Shown: in pieces, positions 58,277 through 64,000 of the stretch
How the letters are laid out: the number at the start of each line of letters is the position of its first letter
How positions within the stretch are numbered: the stretch's first letter is position 1
Notes under the pieces: model-generated
Told to the model about the DNA's origin: nothing
The model's database searches: none
What the model saw: only the letters and a program-made list of their open reading frames with translations
From: Bacillota bacterium
GTDB lineage: Bacteria; Bacillota; Clostridia; Lachnospirales; Lachnospiraceae
Direction of reading: 5' to 3'
DNA: 64,000 bases
Assembly (NCBI GenBank): GCA_023420085.1
Contig: JAEZWQ010000036.1
Span: 62,001 to 126,000 of the forward strand
Position numbers and translations under genes: made by a program

Positions 58277-58726
58277 ATGTTAACAAGAAAAGAGAGAGAA
58301 TATTTATATTTATTGGTATTTCAATCAGAATTCCATGAAGATAAGAATGAAGGAATAGACGACTTTTCTATTTCGGCTTTAGAAGAAGAAAAATATTTTG
58401 ATGAATTAGATTTAAAAAGATTATCTGTAGAAAATGTTGATAATATTACTGATGCATATAAGGACATTTGTCAAAATATAAATAATATTGATAACATAAT
58501 TAATACATGTTTAAAGGGATGGACAACAAAAAGAATAGGTAAGGTTGAACTTGCATTACTTAGAGTTACTACTTATGAGCTTGAAAGATGTCATAATGAA
58601 GAGGAAAAATCTAGTATGATAAATAATATTATTAATATGGCGCATAAGTATGGTGATAATAAGAGCTATAGTTTCATTAACGCCGTTATATCTAATATTG
58701 ATAAGAGAGAAAAAGATGATATTTAG
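58277..58726 (+). CDS. nusB: Transcription antitermination factor NusB
   Basis: All-helical protein of 149 residues that, with NusE, promotes rRNA antitermination. Recognisable features are the N-terminal KEREYLYLLVFQSEFH and the core GWTTKRIGKVELALLRVTTYEL, followed by NAVISNI near the end. A stretch between about 30 and 60 is more diverged and acidic than usual. It lies three bases behind asp23 and overlaps xseA by 11 bases. Confidence 0.93.
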   Translation: MLTRKEREYLYLLVFQSEFHEDKNEGIDDFSISALEEEKYFDELDLKRLSVENVDNITDAYKDICQNINNIDNIINTCLKGWTTKRIGKVELALLRVTTYELERCHNEEEKSSMINNIINMAHKYGDNKSYSFINAVISNIDKREKDDI

Positions 58727-60077
58727 TGTAAGCCAAGTGATTAAATCTCTTAGAAGGATGCTGACACAAAATCCGTATATAGAACATCTGAAAGTACGTG
58801 GTGAGTTTTTTGAGGCAAATAATTCAGGAAATAGTGTTTATTTTAAATTAACGGAAAAAAATGAGGCAGTAAATAAGAATCCTTTTATTTTAAATTTCTT
58901 AGCAGATAAAAGTATATTTAAAGGGATTCCAATTGAAGAATATAAAGGTAAGCAAGTAGTAGTTGAGGGAAATATTACAATTTTCAATTCATCATCTATT
59001 CATATAAAAGCTGAATCTATAAAATTTGAAGATGGCGAAGGTGAGTTTCAGAGGAGACTAAAAGAGCTAGATGAAGAGTGTAAGAGATTGGGCTACTATG
59101 ATAAGCCAAAGAAAACCAAGCCTAAATTTTGTTTTAACATTGGTGTAGTTACCTCTCAAACAGGGGCTGCTATTGGTGATATTAGTAAGTCTTTACAAGA
59201 AAATAAATATGTAAATTTATATATTTATCATACAAAGGTACAAGGTAGTGGAGCTGATATTGATATAGCCAATAATATAAGGAAATTAGACAGTATGGGA
59301 CTGGATGCTATAATCGTTGGAAGAGGTGGAGGAAGTCAAGCTGATCTTATAACGTTCAACTCAAAGGTTGTAATAGAAGCCATATTCAACGCAAAAACCC
59401 TTATAGCATCAGCAGTAGGTCATCAAAGGGACACATTTATAATTGATAGAGTTTCTGATCTATGCTATATCACACCAACAGCAGCGGCAAAGGAACTAAT
59501 AGGTAAAAAAGAGGATATTGATAACTTTATTAACGAAATAAAAACTCAACTAAATAATGAGATAAATAAAAAATATAGTGATATTAAAAATAGACTAACT
59601 ATTTATAATCAAAATTTAGAAATAAATAGCCCTATAAATAAATTACGAGATAAAAAAGTAATTTTAAAAGAATTACAAAACAATATAGATAAATCAATTG
59701 AAACTAAGATAAATAGCTATAAGGATAGATTTAATATATTGAATCAGAGTTTAATAAACTTATATCCAATAAAAAAGTTGGAGAATTATAAGCGATTTAT
59801 CGATAATGCAAAATTTGCAATAGAATCATTAATTGTAAAAAAATTTGAAATTGCAGAAAAAGAGCTTGATTTACTGAAGCTGGAACTAGAAAAAAACTCT
59901 CCTATTGGTAAGATTGAAAGTGGCACAATGATTGCCACTGTTAATGGTAAGATTATTACAGATACAAGAAAATTAAATATTGGAGATATCATTACACTGT
60001 ACTCTAAGCAAGAGGAAATGGAAGTAAAAATAGTAAGAAAAAAACTAAATTCAGTTATTATGAGGGAACATGAATAA
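58716..60077 (+). CDS. xseA: Exodeoxyribonuclease VII large subunit
   Basis: Catalytic subunit of exonuclease VII, about 453 residues from the ATG at 58716. An N-terminal OB fold (about 1-100) precedes the catalytic domain with IGVVTSQTGAAIGDI, VGRGGGSQADLITFN and SAVGHQRDTFIIDRVSD, then a long coiled-coil tail. The longer reading from 58650 falls within nusB. It overlaps nusB upstream and xseB downstream by eight bases. Confidence 0.95.
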   Translation: MIFSVSQVIKSLRRMLTQNPYIEHLKVRGEFFEANNSGNSVYFKLTEKNEAVNKNPFILNFLADKSIFKGIPIEEYKGKQVVVEGNITIFNSSSIHIKAESIKFEDGEGEFQRRLKELDEECKRLGYYDKPKKTKPKFCFNIGVVTSQTGAAIGDISKSLQENKYVNLYIYHTKVQGSGADIDIANNIRKLDSMGLDAIIVGRGGGSQADLITFNSKVVIEAIFNAKTLIASAVGHQRDTFIIDRVSDLCYITPTAAAKELIGKKEDIDNFINEIKTQLNNEINKKYSDIKNRLTIYNQNLEINSPINKLRDKKVILKELQNNIDKSIETKINSYKDRFNILNQSLINLYPIKKLENYKRFIDNAKFAIESLIVKKFEIAEKELDLLKLELEKNSPIGKIESGTMIATVNGKIITDTRKLNIGDIITLYSKQEEMEVKIVRKKLNSVIMREHE

Positions 60078-60258
60078 AGAAAAAACATTAGAAGAAAAAT
60101 TTGAAAGATTAAGGCAGATAACTCAGGAACTTAAAGCAGATATAAAACTACAAGACAGTATGCAACTTTATAGAGAAGGCAAGGATATTGTAGCAGAATG
60201 CGAAGAGGAATTGCAAAAAATTGAGGGAGAATTAAAAATACTGCAAAATAATGAATAG
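60070..60258 (+). CDS. xseB: Exodeoxyribonuclease VII small subunit
   Basis: A 62-residue helical hairpin protein that decorates the XseA coiled coil. The family pattern LEEKFERLRQITQEL, then LQDSMQLYREGKDIV and ECEEELQKIEGELKIL is obvious. Overlaps of eight bases with both xseA and ispA indicate tight translational coupling. Confidence 0.95.
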   Translation: MNKEKTLEEKFERLRQITQELKADIKLQDSMQLYREGKDIVAECEEELQKIEGELKILQNNE

Positions 60259-61138
60259 TTTTAGTCATGATTTAAAGAAAAAAATTGAGGAATTTGAGGA
60301 CATATTAAAGCCTCATGTTATTAATGTAAATTTATGTGAAGAATTAGATAAAGCTGTTAATTATTCCATTACTTGTGGAGGGAAAAGATTGAGGCCAATA
60401 ATTATGAAAGAGGCCTATAAGATTTTTAATAAAGAAGAAACAACTACTTTGCATACATTTATGGTAGGGATGGAATTTATTCATAATTTTTCGTTAGTTC
60501 ATGATGATCTGCCAGCTATAGATAATGATGAGCTTAGAAGAGGCAAACCAACTACTCATAAATTATTTGGTGAAGATATCGCTATATTAACTGGCGATGT
60601 TATGCTAAATTATGCTTATAAGGTGGCTGCATCTTCTTTTTTTAATAATGACAGTATAGATATTAAAGTTAAGGCAGAAGCGTTGCATATGTTGATACAA
60701 AGTTGTGAGGATATGATTGATGGTGAAACCATTGATGTAATAGGAGAATTTGATTCTAATAAAAAACTTGTTGATATGTATGATAAAAAAACTTGTAAAT
60801 TGATTATATCTAGTCTTTGCATAGGTGCATTACTTGGGGGAGCAAGTGAGGATGCCGTCTTAGATATGGGAAAGATTGGATACTTAATGGGAATGGCATA
60901 TCAGATTCAAGATGATATACTAGATATAGAAGGAGATGAGGACACCTTCGGTAAACCCATAGGTAGTGATCAAAAAAATAATAAAAAAACATTAGTATCA
61001 GTGATGGGGATAGCTAATGCCAAAAATAATGTAGAAACTTTTTATAATGAAGCTATTGAAGTCTTAGAGAAATATACAGATGAGAATAATTTCTTACATA
61101 GATTATTAGTTTCATTACGTTCAGGGAGAAGTAGTTAA
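60251..61138 (+). CDS. ispA: Polyprenyl (farnesyl) diphosphate synthase
   Basis: Condenses isopentenyl diphosphate with allylic diphosphates to geranyl/farnesyl diphosphate, 295 residues. The two aspartate-rich motifs are present: HDDLPAIDNDELRRGKPT and QIQDDILDIEGDEDTFGK. The GGKRLRP isopentenyl-binding segment lies near residue 38. It precedes dxs, so first and later steps of isoprenoid synthesis are co-expressed. Confidence 0.94.
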   Translation: MNSFSHDLKKKIEEFEDILKPHVINVNLCEELDKAVNYSITCGGKRLRPIIMKEAYKIFNKEETTTLHTFMVGMEFIHNFSLVHDDLPAIDNDELRRGKPTTHKLFGEDIAILTGDVMLNYAYKVAASSFFNNDSIDIKVKAEALHMLIQSCEDMIDGETIDVIGEFDSNKKLVDMYDKKTCKLIISSLCIGALLGGASEDAVLDMGKIGYLMGMAYQIQDDILDIEGDEDTFGKPIGSDQKNNKKTLVSVMGIANAKNNVETFYNEAIEVLEKYTDENNFLHRLLVSLRSGRSS

Positions 61139-61141
61139 TAG

Positions 61142-63010
61142 ATGTTAGAAGAATTAAATTTACCAGACGATATTGAAAAATTGAATATTGATGAATTAAA
61201 GATACTAGCTAAGGAAATTAGGTTTAATCTTATAAAAACAGTAAGTAAAAAAGGGGGACACTTAGCATCAAATTTAGGAGTAGTTGAGTTAACCCTTGCT
61301 TTATTTAAGGTATTTGATTTTAATAGAGATAGTATTGTTTGGGATGTAGGGCATCAAAGCTATATTTATAAGATGCTTACAGGAAGATTAAAAGAATTCG
61401 CTAATCTTAGAGAGTTCAAAGGATTATGTGGTTTTCCTTCAAGGGAGGAAAGCACATATGATGATTTTGGGACAGGCCATGCATCAACAAGCATAGCGGC
61501 AGCAAATGGTATTGCTATGGCAAAGGCATTAAAAGGGGATAAATCATATACAATAGCAGTTATAGGCGATGGTGCATTGACCGGAGGAATAGCTTTAGAA
61601 GGTATAAACAATTTAGTTTCAAAGAATAATAGATTAATTATCATTCTTAATGATAATGAGATGTCAATTGACGAGAATATTGGCGCCACTAGTTATGCAT
61701 TAAGCAAGATAAGACTATCCAAATCTTACAATGATATAAAAAATAATATATCTGATGGTGTGGATAAGCTTCCATTGTTAGGAAAAAATATTCATTATGG
61801 AATAAGCAAGATGAAAAAAGTAGTAAGAAATGCGATTATACCAAGTATGAATATGGAGAATTTAGGAATAAAATATTATGGGCCTATTAATGGTCATGAT
61901 ATGGAAGCTTTAACTGGAATTTTTAGCAAGGTTAAAAATATTAATAAGCCAATAATGATTCATATAAAAACTAAAAAGGGTAAAGGATATTTGAAAGCAA
62001 TGGAAGATCCTTCTAGATTTCATGGTGTTAATCCTTTTGACCCGGTATCTGGTAAGGTTATGACAATAAAAGGCGTAACATATACAGATATATTTGAAAA
62101 AGCATTGTTAAACTTAGCAAATAAATATGAAAATATTGCTGCTATATCTGCAGCTATGATATCTTCTACGGGATTAAAAAAAATGAAGGAAAAATTTCCA
62201 ACTAGGGTATTTGACGTAGGCATAGCAGAACAGTTTGCGGTAACCTTTGCAGCAGGACTAAGCTGTAAAGGTATAAAACCCGTAGTTGCAATATATTCAA
62301 CATTCTTACAAAGAGCCTATGACCAAATATTACATGATGTTTGTTTGCAAAAATTACCAGTAATATTTGCGATTGATAGGGCAGGAATAGTAGGTAAGGA
62401 TGGTGCTACTCACCAAGGACTATTTGATATTTCTTATTTAAATTCGATACCAAATATGAATATAATTGCTCCTATCAATGCAAAAGAATTGTTTGAAGCA
62501 TTGGAATTTGCATATAAGTTAAATTGCCCAGTGGCGATAAGATATCCAAGAGGAAATGCAGATTTTAAGCTAGAAGATATATTTGAAGAGTATAAACTTG
62601 CTAAAGGACAGATAATAAAAGAAGGAAATGATATAAATATTATAGCTCTTGGAACAATGATACATAAGGCTGTTGAGGTAGCAAATATTTTAGAAAGCAA
62701 AGGAATATCTACTGGAGTTATAAATCCTAGGTTTGCAAAGCCTATAGATAAAGATTTACTAGATAAAATTGGAAATATCTCAAGGATGATATTTACATTG
62801 GAAGAAGGAGTATTATCTGGAGGATTTGGGCAAAACGTATTAAGCTATTTGAACGAAAATCATAATGTTAAAGTATATAATATTGGAATTAATGATAAAT
62901 TTGTTGAACATGGAGATGTAAACGAATTATTAAGTGATAATGGGCTAGATTCAGAAGGTATATATAATTTTATAATAAATAAGTGGAGAAGTTTTGAAGA
63001 AAAGGCTTGA
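61142..63010 (+). CDS. dxs: 1-deoxy-D-xylulose-5-phosphate synthase
   Basis: Thiamine-diphosphate enzyme joining pyruvate and glyceraldehyde-3-phosphate, entry step of the DXP isoprenoid pathway. The 622-residue protein has VWDVGHQSYIYKMLTGR, TPP motif GDGALTGG through NDNEMSIDENIG, and the transketolase-like FDVGIAEQFAVTFAAGL. It follows ispA by three bases and overlaps tlyA by 17. Confidence 0.97.
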   Translation: MLEELNLPDDIEKLNIDELKILAKEIRFNLIKTVSKKGGHLASNLGVVELTLALFKVFDFNRDSIVWDVGHQSYIYKMLTGRLKEFANLREFKGLCGFPSREESTYDDFGTGHASTSIAAANGIAMAKALKGDKSYTIAVIGDGALTGGIALEGINNLVSKNNRLIIILNDNEMSIDENIGATSYALSKIRLSKSYNDIKNNISDGVDKLPLLGKNIHYGISKMKKVVRNAIIPSMNMENLGIKYYGPINGHDMEALTGIFSKVKNINKPIMIHIKTKKGKGYLKAMEDPSRFHGVNPFDPVSGKVMTIKGVTYTDIFEKALLNLANKYENIAAISAAMISSTGLKKMKEKFPTRVFDVGIAEQFAVTFAAGLSCKGIKPVVAIYSTFLQRAYDQILHDVCLQKLPVIFAIDRAGIVGKDGATHQGLFDISYLNSIPNMNIIAPINAKELFEALEFAYKLNCPVAIRYPRGNADFKLEDIFEEYKLAKGQIIKEGNDINIIALGTMIHKAVEVANILESKGISTGVINPRFAKPIDKDLLDKIGNISRMIFTLEEGVLSGGFGQNVLSYLNENHNVKVYNIGINDKFVEHGDVNELLSDNGLDSEGIYNFIINKWRSFEEKA

Positions 63011-63728
63011 TGAATTAGTAGTAGAAAAAAATATAGCTAAAAATATAGATGAAGCAAGAGCTTTTATAATGTCTGGAAAAATATTAGTGGAAAATGTTTG
63101 CGAAGATAAAATAGGAACAAAAATTGATGAAAATAAAAATATTAGACTACGAGTTAGTAAAAAAACCAATTTTGTAAGCCGCGGAGGCTTAAAGTTAGAG
63201 AAGGCTCTTGATACATATAATATTAACATTTCAGAAAAAAAATGTATGGATATAGGTTGCTCAACAGGAGGATTTACTGATCTTTTATTAAGACGTGGGG
63301 CGAGAAAAGTTTATGCAGTTGACGTAGGTGTAGGCGTGCTGGATTGGAAACTTAGAAATGATAATAGAGTAGTTGTAATGGAAAAAACTAATATACGAAA
63401 TATTGAAATTCTAGGTGATGTACGTGAATTTGATTTCATATGTGTTGATGTAAGCTTTATATCTTTAAAACTAATAATAGATAATATTTGTAAATTATTA
63501 AGAAATGGTGGTGAAGTTGTACTTTTGATCAAACCTCAATTTGAAGCCAAAAAAGATGAGGTAGATGAAGGAGGAATTGTCAAAAGTGATGAAGTTAGAG
63601 ATTTTGTAGTCAATGACATTAATAAATTTTGTATTGATAAAGGATTAAAAAATATAGGAATTACAAAATCTCCTATAACAGGAGCCAAAGGAAATATAGA
63701 ATTTTTAGCGTATTATAAATATGAATAG
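62994..63728 (+). CDS. tlyA: TlyA family rRNA 2'-O-methyltransferase/hemolysin-like protein
   Basis: A 244-residue protein with an N-terminal S4 RNA-binding domain (KKRLDELVVEKNIAKN, about 1-60) and an FtsJ-like methyltransferase domain (CMDIGCSTGGFTDLLLRRG, then CVDVSFISL and LLIKPQFE). TlyA methylates ribosomal RNA in mycobacteria, where its loss gives capreomycin resistance. The start is a TTG at 62994 with GGAG five bases before it; no ATG or GTG lies suitably. It overlaps dxs by 17 bases and nadK by eight. Confidence 0.93.
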   Translation: MKKRLDELVVEKNIAKNIDEARAFIMSGKILVENVCEDKIGTKIDENKNIRLRVSKKTNFVSRGGLKLEKALDTYNINISEKKCMDIGCSTGGFTDLLLRRGARKVYAVDVGVGVLDWKLRNDNRVVVMEKTNIRNIEILGDVREFDFICVDVSFISLKLIIDNICKLLRNGGEVVLLIKPQFEAKKDEVDEGGIVKSDEVRDFVVNDINKFCIDKGLKNIGITKSPITGAKGNIEFLAYYKYE

Positions 63729-64000
63729 ATTTTTAATTATTGGGAATAGTCTAAAAGATGAAGGGATGAAGGTATCTAACAGAATAAAAGATATCTTAGA
63801 TAAAAATGGAAAATTTGCACAGGTTCAAACAAAAGGTATGCCTAATTTCATACCAGATTGTGTAATAGTAGTTGGTGGCGATGGAACGTTACTATCAGTA
63901 GCAAGAGAGTTTATTGGGTTAGATGTACCTATACTAGGAATAAACCTTGGAACATTAGGCTATCTAGCAGAAGTATCCATAGATAAAATGGAGTATGCTA
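63721..64000 (+). CDS. nadK: NAD kinase, N-terminal fragment
   Basis: Phosphorylates NAD to NADP. The first 93 codons are present before the window ends. The diagnostic VVGGDGTLLSVAR motif (about residues 50-62) and the following GINLGTLGYLAE identify the family. It overlaps tlyA by eight bases, continuing the order tlyA-nadK usual in clostridia, where argR and recN often follow. Confidence 0.92.
   Translation, partial: MNRFLIIGNSLKDEGMKVSNRIKDILDKNGKFAQVQTKGMPNFIPDCVIVVGGDGTLLSVAREFIGLDVPILGINLGTLGYLAEVSIDKMEYA

Overview
The window is 64 kb of very AT-rich chromosome around the replication origin of a low-GC Gram-positive bacterium, most likely a member of the Clostridia. Reasons: the gene order rpmH-rnpA-yidD-yidC-jag-mnmE-mnmG-rsmG-parA-parB-DUF4446 on one side and dnaA-dnaN-yaaA-recF-gyrB-gyrA on the other; two perfect parS sites; AGGAGG-type ribosome binding sites; class II sugar phosphotransferase (PTS) and ABC sugar uptake; a DXP isoprenoid pathway; and the clostridial string asp23-nusB-xseA-xseB-ispA-dxs-tlyA-nadK. 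Genus and species cannot be named from this sequence alone.

Layout. 1-3256 (minus): a sugar ABC importer (binding lipoprotein and two permeases, no ATPase) followed by a truncated Gfo/Idh-type dehydrogenase. 3603-19821 (minus): a nearly gap-free, often overlapping run that reads away from the origin. It holds rpmH, rnpA, yidD, yidC, jag, mnmE, mnmG, rsmG, parA, parB, DUF4446, a heterodimeric ABC exporter, rarA, a phosphodiesterase-family protein and a KtrB-type potassium channel. 19822-20281: an extremely AT-rich gap where the coding strand switches. 20282-26785 (plus): a mannose-family PTS (EIIAB, EIIC, EIID, ManO) and a gamma-glutamyl hydrolase/amino-acid permease/PLP lyase operon. This block separates rpmH from dnaA, which are usually neighbours.

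27021-38054 (plus): dnaA, the oriC region (DnaA boxes plus a DnaA-trio), dnaN, yaaA, recF, gyrB, gyrA, an M18 aminopeptidase and serS. 38464-41267: a copper-responsive copA-csoR operon with a CsoR-type operator. 41270-43956: an accessory patch with a frameshifted membrane-anchored serine hydrolase, an orphan KilA-N protein behind a structured non-coding region, and tRNA-Arg(CCT). 44136-45071: trxB. 45193-54168: a peptide ABC importer (oppDFBCA) with a second oppA, between which lies a minus-strand pair encoding a secreted cell-wall-binding-repeat protein and a small membrane coiled-coil protein. 54338-56481: a lactose/cellobiose-type EIIA, manA and a ROK sugar kinase. 56694-57734 (minus): a XerS-like recombinase. 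57899-64000 (plus): asp23, nusB, xseAB, ispA, dxs, tlyA and partial nadK.

The cell described imports sugars by PTS and ABC routes and feeds mannose-6-phosphate and fructose into glycolysis. It scavenges peptides with two related binding proteins and makes isoprenoids by the DXP route. No CRISPR array, intact insertion sequence or defence system was seen. The most unusual items are the leader and terminator dyads, a hairpin-bridged ribosome binding site, a fused CopA-CopZ with an internal ribosome binding site, the frameshifted hydrolase, the orphan KilA-N locus, and leucine at the main quinolone-resistance position of GyrA.
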